NCBI GenBank assembly: GCA_963717745.1
Contig: CAVQXJ010000011.1
Span: 124,001-188,000, forward strand
From: JACCXG01 sp963717745
GTDB lineage: Bacteria > Acidobacteriota > Vicinamibacteria > Vicinamibacterales > 2-12-FULL-66-21
Length of the DNA stretch: 64,000 bases
Reading direction: 5' to 3'
Made by a program: the position numbers and the translations under genes. Shown here piece by piece: positions 8,354 through 16,714 of the stretch; the first letter of the stretch is position 1; every line of letters starts with the position of its first letter. The notes beneath the pieces were generated by a model. That model worked only from the letters and a program-made list of their open reading frames with translations. It was not told the origin of the DNA and made no database searches.

Positions 8354-9930
8354 TGGATGCCGCCGCGGCCTGGACCGCGCTGCTCAGACCCGAGCGCGAG
8401 CTGACCCCGGAGTTCTGGGCGTCGTTCGCCGCGGCGATGCGTGAGCGGAAGCTGACCTTCGGCGATCGCGTCCATTGCTCGGTGCTGCGGCCGTTCTTCC
8501 TGACGGCCGCCGACGAGACCCGCATCCGAGCCGCGTCCGAAACCATCGCCGCGATCGGCGAGCGGGTCGTCGCGGCGGCGATGGAGGACCGCCGGCTGCT
8601 GCGCGCGCTGGGAGTCACCGACGCCGAAGAGCGGCTGATCGGCCTCGATCCCGGCTATGCGCGGGCCAGCACCGCGTCGCGGCTCGACGCGTTCATCCTG
8701 CCGGATTCCCTGCACTTCGCCGAGTACAACGCCGAATCGCCGGCCGGTCCGGCCTATACCCAGCGGTTGTGCGAGCTGTTCGACGGCCTCGAGCCGATGG
8801 CCGCGCTGAAGCGCGAGGTGCACGTCACCCATCACCGACCGATCCCGCCATTGCTGCAGGCGCTACTCGAGAGCTACCGCGAGTGGGGCGGTACCGCGTC
8901 GCCGCCGACGATGGCCATCGTCGACTTCCGCGGCGTGCCGACGTGGGCCGAGTTCGAGCTGCTGAGAGACGCGTTCGTCGAGGCCGGCGTGCCCACCGTG
9001 GTCTGCGATCCGCGCGACCTCGTGTTCGACGGCGGCGTGCTGCGGGCCGACGGACGGGCGATCGATCTCGTCTACCGGCGGGTGCTCATCAACGACATCC
9101 TGGCCCGGCCGGACGACTGCGCAGCGCTGGTCGCCGCATACGAAAAGCGCGCCGCCTGCGTGGCGAACACTTTCCGTTGCAAGCTTCCGCACAAGAAAGC
9201 GTTCTTCGCGGTGCTCACCGATCCGGTCCACGCCGCTCTGCTGTCTCCGGGCGAGCAGGCGATCGTGCGCGCCCACGTTCCGTGGACGCGGCTGGTGGCC
9301 GACGTCCGGACCGAGCGCGGCGGCGCCCAGGCGTCGCTGCTCGAGCTCGCGCGAACCGATCGCGAGCAGCTGGTGCTCAAGCCGAACGACGAGTTCGGCG
9401 GCACCGGCGTGATGCTCGGCTGGGAGGCGCCCGGGAGCGAATGGGAAGCGGCCCTGCAGAAGGCCCTCGCGGATCCGCCGGGCACCTGGGTGCTCCAGGA
9501 ACGGATCCCGGTGCGCCGCGAAGTGTTCCCCCACTTCGACGACGCCGGGCGCGTGACGATGCGCGACATGCTGGTCGACCTCGCCCCTTACCTGTTCCGC
9601 GGCCGGCTGGGCGGGTATCTGACCCGCCTCAGCACCACCGGGCTGGCCAACGTCACTTCCGGCGGTGGGCAGGTGCCGGCGTTCGTGGTGGGGGCTGAGT
9701 CAAATCCCAAGCTCCAAATCCCAAATCCCAACCACTCCCAACGCCCAACTCCCAACGTCCTAACTCCCAACGCCCAACGCCCAACGCCCAACGCCCAAAC
9801 GCCCAACTCCCAACTCCTCTCGCCCAGCGCCTCGGAACTTGTCGTCGTTGGGAATTGGAGGTTGGGATTTCGAGTTGGGATTTGGAGCTTGGGAGTGGTT
9901 GGAGCTTGGAGCTTGGGATTTGGGATTTGA
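8353..9930 (+). CDS. Circularly permuted ATP-grasp protein with repeat-derived C-terminus
   Basis: A 525-residue frame starting at ATG 8353, overlapping the previous stop by one base. The conserved body runs to about base 9695. LVLKPNDEFGGTGVMLGW carries the ATP-binding lysine and loop, LQERIPVRREVFP follows, and the order fits glutathionylspermidine-synthase-like, circularly permuted ATP-grasp enzymes. The last 75 or so residues (NPKLQIPNPNHSQ onward) are translated from a palindromic repeat at 9700-9930 and have no protein character. The native stop was probably lost or shifted when the repeat arose. The enzyme likely acts with the two upstream ligases on one pathway; its substrate is unknown. 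Confidence 0.8.
   Translation: MDAAAAWTALLRPERELTPEFWASFAAAMRERKLTFGDRVHCSVLRPFFLTAADETRIRAASETIAAIGERVVAAAMEDRRLLRALGVTDAEERLIGLDPGYARASTASRLDAFILPDSLHFAEYNAESPAGPAYTQRLCELFDGLEPMAALKREVHVTHHRPIPPLLQALLESYREWGGTASPPTMAIVDFRGVPTWAEFELLRDAFVEAGVPTVVCDPRDLVFDGGVLRADGRAIDLVYRRVLINDILARPDDCAALVAAYEKRAACVANTFRCKLPHKKAFFAVLTDPVHAALLSPGEQAIVRAHVPWTRLVADVRTERGGAQASLLELARTDREQLVLKPNDEFGGTGVMLGWEAPGSEWEAALQKALADPPGTWVLQERIPVRREVFPHFDDAGRVTMRDMLVDLAPYLFRGRLGGYLTRLSTTGLANVTSGGGQVPAFVVGAESNPKLQIPNPNHSQRPTPNVLTPNAQRPTPNAQTPNSQLLSPSASELVVVGNWRLGFRVGIWSLGVVGAWSLGFGI
9700..9930. repeat. AATCCCA-family palindrome, copy 1
   Basis: The left arm starts TCAAATCCCAAGCTCC and runs as degenerate 7-base units (AATCCCA, ACTCCCA, ACGCCCA). 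The right arm carries the complement and ends TTGGGATTTGA. Apex near 9836-9848. It fills the entire spacer between the ATP-grasp gene and the M29-like gene (start 9947) and encodes the ATP-grasp C-terminus and stop. It has the longest run of ACGCCCA units of the seven copies. Confidence 0.9.
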
Positions 9931-9946
9931 CTCGTACAATCTGTAG

Positions 9947-10995
9947 ATGGTCTTTGGCCCTCCTCCGCAGGATTTGATGCCTGGCGCGCTGAACGCGGTC
10001 GGCATCTGTCTGGCCATCCAGCCGGGCGAGCGCGTGGCGCTGATCGCAGACGAGGCGAGTGGCGCGGTGGCGGCGAGTCTCGAGGCCGCGTTGACGCAGC
10101 ACGAGGCGCGGACCGACGCGGTGCTCATCGAATCGGTCTCGTCGCGCCCGATGCTGAGCGCGCCGGCGCGGGTGCTCGAGGCGCTCGAGCAGGCGGATGC
10201 CGGCATTCTGTGCGTGCAGCCTCAGCAGGGGGAGCTTCCCGCGCGGATGGCGATCGTGGGGCTGGTGGAGCGGCGCCGCATCCGCTACGCGCACATGATC
10301 GGAGTCACGCCGCAGATCATGCGTGAAGGCCTGCGCGCGGATTACCGGCTGGTCGATCGGCTCAGCCAGCAGTTGTGCGAACGGATGCGGACGGCGGTCA
10401 CCCTCACCGTCAAGACCCCGGGCGGCACCGACTTCACGGCGACCTTCAATCCGTCGCTGGCGTGGGTGAAGACCAGCGGGCTGATCAACCCGCGCTACTG
10501 GTCGAACCTGCCCGCCGGCGAGGTGTTCACCACGCCGGCCTCGGTGGACGGGACCTTCGTCTGCGACGGGACCGCCGGCGATTACTTCAACGGCAAATAC
10601 GGCAGCCTCGAGGCCACGCCGCTGACCCTGGAAATCCGCGGCGGCCGGCTGGTCGACGCTCGCTGCGAGCGCCACGATCTGCAGCAGGACTTCTGGGAGT
10701 ACTGCCACGCCGACGAGAACAGCAACCGCGTCGGCGAGCTCGCGTTCGGCACCAACTACGAGCTCCGCCGGATGATCGGCATCCTGCTCCAGGACGAGAA
10801 GTTTCCCGGGCGTGCACCTGGCCTTCGGTGATCCCTACGGCAGCCAGACCCACGCCGATTGGAAATCGAAGACCCACGTCGACGTGCTGACCCGCGACTG
10901 CAACGTGTGGATCGACGACGAACAGGTGATCGCCGACGGGGAGGTATCTGCTCGATCGCTTTGATCTGCGGGAGCCTTCGCTGACGCGGGTCTGA
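9947..10995 (+). CDS. M29-like aminopeptidase (frameshifted twice)
   Basis: Resembles leucyl aminopeptidases of family M29: RVGELAFGTNYEL (about residues 263-275), then GVHLAFGDPYGSQTHADW and THVDVLTRDCNVWIDD with the histidine and acidic metal ligands typical of the family end. The frame breaks after KFPG near 10813 and again near 10943. Each break is healed by removing one G from a short G run, restoring a protein ending FDLREPSLTRV with TGA at 10993-10995. This points to insertion errors rather than decay. ATG 9977 (MPGALNAVG) is an alternative start. It probably belongs to the upstream ligase cluster, where it could hydrolyse or trim the amide product. Confidence 0.75.
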
Positions 10996-11004
10996 GACGC
11001 GAGA

Positions 11005-11291
11005 CCGTGGTCCGGTCCGCGGTCCGGGTCCGCGGTCCGGAAGTCAGGAATCAACCACGGTGGACTGGGCGTTGACCGATCGGTTCGACGGACTGGGCGC
11101 TTTCAGCGGCAACGGGCAACTCGATGGCCTGAGAGCTTTCACAGGAGGGCCAGGAGATCAGGAAGAAAACATAAGTTCTTTCTCCTGAACTCCTGGCCCT
11201 CCTGTAAATGCTGGCGTCGCGAATGGCCCGGATCGCGTCTCCAAGCAGCAGGGGTGATTCGCCGGACTGCGGACCGCGGACCGCGACTGCG
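11005..11291. repeat. Nested inverted repeats: GGACCGC arms around a CAGGAGG hairpin
   Basis: Outer arms are built from CCGCGGTCCGG units at 11005-11044 and complementary CGGACCGCGGACCGC units at 11263-11291. Inside them sits an independent foldback at 11141-11205 whose arms read ACAGGAGGGCCAGGAG and its near-complement, with apex GAAAACATAAGTTC. The whole 299-base gap between the M29-like gene and the convergent esterase is occupied by this nest plus a short GGACTGGGCG direct repeat. No gene is visible. Confidence 0.8.
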
Positions 11292-11294
11292 AAG

Positions 11295-12023
11295 TCACCA
11301 CCACCCCACGTATTCCCTCAGCATCCGCTTCCAGTAGGGCCAGTCGTGCCCGCCCTCCGGCCCCCAATCGTCGACGTAGTGCCGGATCCCTTTGCGCGCG
11401 AGCACGCTCGAGAACGCGTAGGTGTGGCGGCTGTCTTCGAATGGGCCGGAGCCGGTCACCAGCCGGATCTCGCAGCTCGCCAGCTGCTGCAGGTACCAGC
11501 CGTCGGTCATGTTGGCCATGTAGTCGACCGGGTTGTGGAAGTAGAAGTTGTCGTCGTAGAGCCCGTCCATGAACCGGCGCAGATCGTAGACGCCCGAGAA
11601 GCCATAGCAGCGCTTCACCAGGTGCGGATAGCGGAACAGCGTGTTGGCGGCGTGGTAGGCGCCAAGGGAGGCGCCGAACGTCGTGATCGGCACTCCCGGC
11701 GACTGGCAGTGCGTATGAACGAACGGCACGACCTCGTCGCGGATGTATTCGTCGAACATGCGCTGGCGCCAGCTGCGGTGGAACGGGTGCGCGGCCTTGT
11801 TGAGGAACGAGTCGTGGTTGTTCGAGCCGACGCAGAACACTTTGACGCGGCCGGCGTCGATGAAGTCGGCGATGGCGTCCAGCAGCCCCTGACGCTGCAG
11901 CTCCCATTCGTCGCCGTGACTGGTGGGAAAGGCCAGCATCGGCGGTCCCCAGTGGCCGAAGACCGCCACGCCCATGTCCCAGCCAAGCCGGGGTGAGTAC
12001 CAGCGATGGTGCTCGATGTGCAT
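11295..12023 (-). CDS. Alpha/beta-hydrolase, putative esterase
   Basis: A 242-residue protein of the putative esterase (esterase D/antigen 85-like) superfamily. The nucleophile elbow GASLG lies in TTFGASLGAYHAAN (about residues 117-130), and the C-terminal histidine in EGGHDWPYWK completes the likely triad. No signal peptide; the start MHIEHHRWYSPRLG at 12023 is preferred over 12089 because the extra segment overlaps the divergent gene and is not esterase-like. It converges on the ligase/M29 cluster. Homologues beside ATP-grasp clusters are plausible tailoring enzymes, but here the role is open. Confidence 0.85.
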   Translation of the reverse strand: MHIEHHRWYSPRLGWDMGVAVFGHWGPPMLAFPTSHGDEWELQRQGLLDAIADFIDAGRVKVFCVGSNNHDSFLNKAAHPFHRSWRQRMFDEYIRDEVVPFVHTHCQSPGVPITTFGASLGAYHAANTLFRYPHLVKRCYGFSGVYDLRRFMDGLYDDNFYFHNPVDYMANMTDGWYLQQLASCEIRLVTGSGPFEDSRHTYAFSSVLARKGIRHYVDDWGPEGGHDWPYWKRMLREYVGWW

Positions 12024-12039
12024 TGTGCGATTATCACTC

Positions 12040-13419
12040 GTGCTCCGGCTGCTCTTCGGCCCGCCTGAGTCGCCGATCGATCGGCGCACCTACCTGACCT
12101 ACGGCGCGTCGCTGATGGCCCTGAAGTACGCCGTGGATGCCAGCGCGATCGCGATCTTCGCCGGCGTCTTCTGGACGCCCGCCGACTATCTGCTGCCGAT
12201 GATCAGCTTCAACGCGGCGAAGATGGCGGAGTTCCCCGAGGCGCTGAACCTGTTTCTGCTGTTGTGGACGCTGCCGTTCCTCTGGATCGGCGTGGTCCTG
12301 AGCGCCCGCCGGGCGCTCGATGCCGACATCTTTCCCGGCGTCGTGGTGACCTTCTTCGTGCCGTTGCTGAACTACCTGTTGATGGCGCTGCTGGCGATCG
12401 CCCCGTCTCGTGCGCCACGCCCGCCCAAGGTGTTCGCCAGGCCGGAGCGGCCGCCCGAGCCCGGGCTCGCTCCCAGCGACAGCGGGCCGAGCACCACGTG
12501 GGGGATTCTCGCGGGTGCGGCGGCGGGCGTGTTCACCGTGGTCCTCGGCATCCTCGTCTTGAAGAGTTACGGCGCCGCGGTCTTTCTCGGCGCACCGTTC
12601 GTGGCCGGCATGATCAGCGCGCTGGTCGCCAACCGCATCGCGCCCCGCAGCCGCAGGCAGACGGTGTGGATTGGTCTGGCGGCGTTGGCGGCGATTGGCG
12701 GCGCCATCATCTTCTTTGCGATCGAAGGCGCCGTCTGCCTGGTGATGGCGTTCCCCGTCGCCGCGCCAATCGCGATCATGGGCTCGCTGACGGGACAGCT
12801 GCTCGCCCATCGGGAGCAGCCGCCGTCGCTGGGGCATCTCACGCTGATCCTCATGGCGGTGCCGCTCGGCGCCGGAATCGAAGCCGCGATGCCAGCCAGC
12901 GCTGCTCGCATGGTGCTGACCTCGGTGGAGATCGACGCACCCGCGAGCACGGTCTGGCAGCATGTGGTGTCGTTCCGCGAGATTCAACGCCCGCCGGCGT
13001 GGTACTTCCGCTTCGGGCTGGCGTATCCGCTCCGCGCCCGCATCGACGGCACCGGCGTCGGCGCGGTGCGCCACTGCGAGTTCACGACCGGCGCGTTCGT
13101 CGAGCCGATCACCGTCTGGGACGAGCCGAGGACGCTCGCCTTCGACGTGGTCCGTCAGCCGCCGCCGCTCCGGGAATGGAGCCCGTATTCCCGCGTCTAT
13201 GCGCCGCATCTCGACGGGTTCTTCCGCACGTCGCGCGGCGAGTTCCGCTTGATCGCGCTGTCGCCGTCGCGGACGCGGCTCGAAGGACGCACCTGGTACT
13301 TCCTCGACATGCGGCCGTCGATCTACTGGAACGTGCTCGCCGACACCATCCTGCACGCCATTCATGAGCGCGTGCTGGAGCACGTCAAAGACGAGGCGGA
13401 GGCAGGAGGTAGGAGGTAG
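12040..13419 (+). CDS. Multi-pass membrane protein with C-terminal SRPBCC domain
   Basis: About 459 residues if translated from GTG 12040; GTG 12025 is an alternative, and the start is uncertain because the esterase gene is divergent and overlaps. The N-terminal part (LTYGASLMALKYAVDASAIA, then two further helices) resembles small inner-membrane proteins of the DUF805 type. Four or so more helices follow to about residue 290. The last 160 residues (VLTSVEIDAPASTVWQHVVS to ILHAIHERVLEHV) form an SRPBCC/polyketide-cyclase-like ligand-binding domain, probably cytoplasmic. The extreme C-terminus is encoded by the tandem repeat that begins at 13403. Function unknown. Confidence 0.72.
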   Translation: MLRLLFGPPESPIDRRTYLTYGASLMALKYAVDASAIAIFAGVFWTPADYLLPMISFNAAKMAEFPEALNLFLLLWTLPFLWIGVVLSARRALDADIFPGVVVTFFVPLLNYLLMALLAIAPSRAPRPPKVFARPERPPEPGLAPSDSGPSTTWGILAGAAAGVFTVVLGILVLKSYGAAVFLGAPFVAGMISALVANRIAPRSRRQTVWIGLAALAAIGGAIIFFAIEGAVCLVMAFPVAAPIAIMGSLTGQLLAHREQPPSLGHLTLILMAVPLGAGIEAAMPASAARMVLTSVEIDAPASTVWQHVVSFREIQRPPAWYFRFGLAYPLRARIDGTGVGAVRHCEFTTGAFVEPITVWDEPRTLAFDVVRQPPPLREWSPYSRVYAPHLDGFFRTSRGEFRLIALSPSRTRLEGRTWYFLDMRPSIYWNVLADTILHAIHERVLEHVKDEAEAGGRR

Positions 13420-13450
13420 GAGGTAGGAGACAGAAGACAGAAGACAGAAA
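13403..13450. repeat. Heptad tandem array (GTAGGAG then ACAGAAG units)
   Basis: Four AGGAGGT-type units pass into three ACAGAAG units, all with 7-base period. The array overlaps the stop codon of the membrane-SRPBCC gene (13417-13419) and ends eight bases before the stop codon of the convergent D-aminoacylase. No complementary arm is visible. Confidence 0.8.
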
Positions 13451-13457
13451 ACGGCGT

Positions 13458-15153
13458 CTACCGCGCAAAAACTCTTCCGCGGCCCCACAGCGCTCGGCCC
13501 GGGCGCGCGTTCGTGTGCTCGCCGTTCCGCAGCACGACCACGCCGTTCACCAGCACGTCCCGCACGCCGACCGAGTACTGGTGCGGCGATTCGAACGTGG
13601 CGCGGTCGGCCACGGTCGCCGGATCGAAGATGACGACGTCGGCGAATTTGCCGGGGGTGAGGAAGCCGCGCTGATCGAGCTCGAGGTTGGTCGCGGGCAG
13701 GCCGCTCATCCGGTGAATCGCGTCGGCGAGGGTCAGCACCTTGTCGTCGCGAACGTATTTCCCGAGCACTCGCGCGAAGTTGCCGTAGGCGCGGGGATGC
13801 GCCCCCGACTTCGTGAACGGCGGTTCGGGAGCCATCGAGGCGGCATCGGATCCGAACGACACCCACGGCAGACGAATCTGCATGGTCAGGTTGTCCTCGG
13901 ACATCATCGAAGTACACCGTGCCGACCCGCGATCGATCCTCGACCACGAGGTTCATGATGGTCTCGACCGGGTCTTCGCCGCGCAGCCGGGCCGCCTCCG
14001 CGAGGGTCTTGCCGGTCAGCGGCTTCAGGGCGTCGGACTTGAACTCCACCAGCCGCACCCGGTCCGGTGACCCGGCCGCCAGGTAGAGGTTCTCCCACTC
14101 GCGGGACGGCGTGCGGATGGCGGCGGCGATCTTCTTGCGGATCTGCGGATCGCGCAGCCGCTTGAACGCCTCCTCGTAACCACCGTCGAGGACCCATGGC
14201 GGCATCGAGGCATCGAGCCCGGTCGCGCCGGCCGTGTAGGTGTACATGTCGGCGGTGATGCGGAGCCCGTCCCGCCGCGCCTGCTCGATCATCGCGATCA
14301 CCTGCGGCATCTTCGGCCAGTTCGCCTCGCCGGCCGCCTTGAGGTGATAGATCTCGGCGGGAATCCGCGCGTCCCGGCTGATGCGGATCAGCTCTTCGAT
14401 CGCCTCGACCAGCCGGTTGCCTTCGCTGCGGACGTGCGAGATGTACTTGCCGCGGTACTTCGCCGCGACCTTGCACAGCTCGATCAGCTCGTCGGTCGAG
14501 GCGTAGAACGCCGGCGCATAGATCAAGGACGACCCGATCCCGAGCGCCCCCGCCTCCATCTCTCGCCGCACGAGGTCACGCATCGCGTCGAGCTCCGCCG
14601 CGCTCGGCTTGCGATCCGCGAGACCGATGACGTGCTCGCGCACCGTGGTCGCCCCGAGAAACGACGCGACGTTCTGCGACACGCCTCGCCGCTGCAGCTC
14701 CCCCAGATACTCGGCCAGCGTCGTCCAGGTGATGTCGAACTTGAGGTCGCCCATCTGCTCGACCATCCGCTTCTTCATCGCCTCGTTGAGCGGGCCCATC
14801 GAGCTGCCTTCGCCGAAGATCTGCGTGGTCACACCCTGACGGATCTCTCCCTGCGAGCGGCCGTCGACCAGCAGCGACTCGGTCGACCACGACAGCATGT
14901 TGATGAACCCGGGCGCGACCGTGAGACCGGTCGCATCGACGACCGTTCCGGCTTTGGCCGCCGACAGGTCGCGCACCGCGGCGATGCGGTCGCCGCGGAT
15001 CCCGACGTCGGCGCGCACCCCGGGACTGCCGCTGCCGTCGAAGACGGTGCCGCCGCGGATGATGGTGTCGAACGACTCCGGCTGCTGTGCCGTCGGCCCC
15101 GCCGCGACGGACAGTGCACCGACCGCAAGAATCACGCTGAGGATCAGACGCAT
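13458..15153 (-). CDS. N-acyl-D-amino-acid deacylase, exported (frameshifted)
   Basis: Amidohydrolase-superfamily D-aminoacylase, which removes acyl groups from N-acyl-D-amino acids. The N-terminus MRLILSVILAVGALSVAAG is a signal peptide. FDTIIRGGTVFDGSGSPG, the metal-site region, and EIYHLKAAGE follow, and the C-terminal half carries VSFGSDAASMAPEPP and YGNFARVLGKYVR. The frame breaks near 13905: reading continues exactly from VGTVYF into MMSEDNLTMQ when one G is removed. Unlike canonical enzymes it has SWSTES rather than HxH in the first motif (GFINMLSWSTE), so catalysis may differ. A second homologue lies at 24.6 kb with a normal DVHTHADD motif. Confidence 0.85.
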
Positions 15154-15248
15154 GCCGAGATTATCGATCCGCGCGCCACGGGAGCCGCCATTTGGCAACG
15201 GTGACCTCTGGATCCCTGCACACGCGGGTTATTCGCGCGACGGCTTCA

Positions 15249-15313
15249 ACAGGAGGCCAGGAGTTCAGGAGACAGAATCATTTGGTTTCTCTCCTGATCT
15301 CCTGATCTCCTGT
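15249..15313. repeat. CAGGAGG-family foldback hairpin, solo copy
   Basis: Arms ACAGGAGGCCAGGAGTTCAG and CTGATCTCCTGATCTCCTGT face each other around the apex GAATCATTTGGTTTC. Flanks are CTTCA on the left and AAAGACTGG on the right, matching the flanks of the 11141-11205 hairpin and of the GxxExxY-containing unit. It lies between the divergent starts of the D-aminoacylase and padR. Confidence 0.85.
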
Positions 15314-15390
15314 AAAGACTGGCCATCGAATTAACCCAGCGGCCGCTGAAAGCATCGCGGTCCGCCGAGCAGCGGGCAGCTCGCTTGACG

Positions 15391-15415
15391 GCAGTCTTAC
15401 AACATGTAAGACTGC
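15391..15415. promoter_or_regulatory. Perfect 11-bp palindrome, probable PadR operator
   Basis: GCAGTCTTACA and its exact reverse complement flank the spacer ACA. The palindrome ends five bases before the chosen padR start codon at 15421, an ideal position for autorepression. The palindrome is seen directly; PadR binding is inferred from position. Confidence 0.7.
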
Positions 15416-15420
15416 GCCGC

Positions 15421-15726
15421 ATGGCGGATCGATTGGCGTCGCTCTCGGACAAGGAACGGCTGATTCTCGAGCTGCTCGGGCGGGCGCGGCAGATGTACGG
15501 GCTGGAGCTGGTGACGGCTTCCGAGGGTGCGCTGAAGCGGGGCACTGTTTACGTCACGCTCGGGCGCATGGAGACGAAGGGGTACCTCGTGTCGCACCTG
15601 GAGGAGGAGCCGCCGTCGCAGGGCGGCATGCCTCGTCGCCTCTATGAGCCGACCGCCTATGGACGGGAGCTGCTGGCCGCCTGGACCTCGGCGCACCGGC
15701 GCCTCCGAATGAGGTTCGCGCAGTGA
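15421..15726 (+). CDS. PadR family transcriptional regulator
   Basis: A 101-residue winged-helix repressor. SDKERLILELLGRARQMYGL, then GTVYVTLGRMETKGYL (recognition helix and wing) and RRLYEPTAYGRELL are standard PadR features. An in-frame ATG at 15385 would put the palindromic operator inside the coding sequence, so the internal ATG 15421 is preferred. Its stop overlaps the start of the next gene by four bases (GTGAGG). It probably controls itself and that membrane protein. Confidence 0.9.
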   Translation: MADRLASLSDKERLILELLGRARQMYGLELVTASEGALKRGTVYVTLGRMETKGYLVSHLEEEPPSQGGMPRRLYEPTAYGRELLAAWTSAHRRLRMRFAQ

Positions 15727-16655
15727 GGGCGCCGGGATACTGGCTGAGGGCCATCGCGACGCGGTTCTGCGGGCCGCAGACGATGGAGCGGCTGGTCGAT
15801 CCGATCGTGGCCGATCTGCAGGCGGAGTACGCGGCGTTGGGTGACGGCGAACGCCTGGCGCCGGCGACGATTGCTGCTCTCGACGTATGTCGCGTTCTGG
15901 AAAGCGCTGAGCCTGCACGTCGTGCTGTCGGTCGGTCAGCCGCCGCCAGAGGGAGCCAGGCTCCGTCGCGCAATCGGCGTCTCCCTGGTCATGCTGGCGT
16001 TGTTCACCGCCGCGCTGACCATGCCGCCGTTGTTCAGCGGGCTCGGCTCGCAGGGTGGGCTGGGCGTTTCGGTCGATGCTGGTACTCCTGCTGATCCCCC
16101 AGGCGCTGCCCTTGAGTATTCCCGCCGCCATGTGCATCGGCATTCTCTACGCGATGCGGGCCAGTCGGGTGACACGCCGCGATCTGTATGGCGTGGTGGC
16201 GATCGCTCTCGTCGCCAGCGCCGCCGTCTGGGCGGTGATCGAATGGGGCATGCCGCGGCGCGAACCAGGCGTTCCGGGAATTGGTCCACGCACAGCTCAC
16301 CGGTCGCCGTGTCCACCTCGAGCCGGGCCTGAACGAGCTGGGGTTCACGGCGCTCGGCCAGCGGACCGATGCCGCCGCCATGCGGCTCTACCACCTGCGG
16401 TGGGCGCTGTCGTTCGCGCCGATCCCGTTGGGTGTCTTCGCGCTGTCAGTGGCCCACGCATCCGAGGCGCAATCGCCGCCGCCGCCCTCGCGGTGTACGG
16501 TGCCGTTCTTTTACTACAGCGCGTTGTGGGTGTCCGACTGGTACCTGACCCAGGGCGTCGCCCTCCCGATCCTGGCGGCGTGGGCGCCCAATGCCCTGTT
16601 CCTGGCCGCGGCGCTCGGGTTGATGCCGCGGTGGCGGAGAGAAGCGGCGATCTAG
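15723..16655 (+). CDS. Membrane protein, possibly LptF/LptG-like permease (several frameshifts)
   Basis: The coding trail moves through frames: APGYWLRAIATRFCG to about 15880, then TYVAFWKALSLHVVLSVG to about 16050, then MLVLLLIPQALPLSIPAAMC to about 16260, then FRELVHAQLTGRRVHLEPG onward to the TAG at 16653-16655. At least one more shift occurs near 16460-16500. The first three shifts are repaired by removing one base each. The joined product has about five membrane helices and a soluble segment GLNELGFTALGQRTDAA, reminiscent of lipopolysaccharide-export permeases LptF/LptG. The family call is tentative. It is co-transcribed with the upstream padR gene. Confidence 0.5.
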
Positions 16656-16714
16656 CTGGTTTCCACGGCTTTCACCCCACCAAAAATCGGCACATCGGGC
16701 AGGTTGCGAGGCTG

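Noticed and set aside
12034..15198. A single 1,054-codon - strand ORF as one protein
   Set aside because: Only its first 415 or so codons are D-aminoacylase. After the frameshift near 13905 it reads the wrong frame and then the antisense strand of the membrane-SRPBCC gene.
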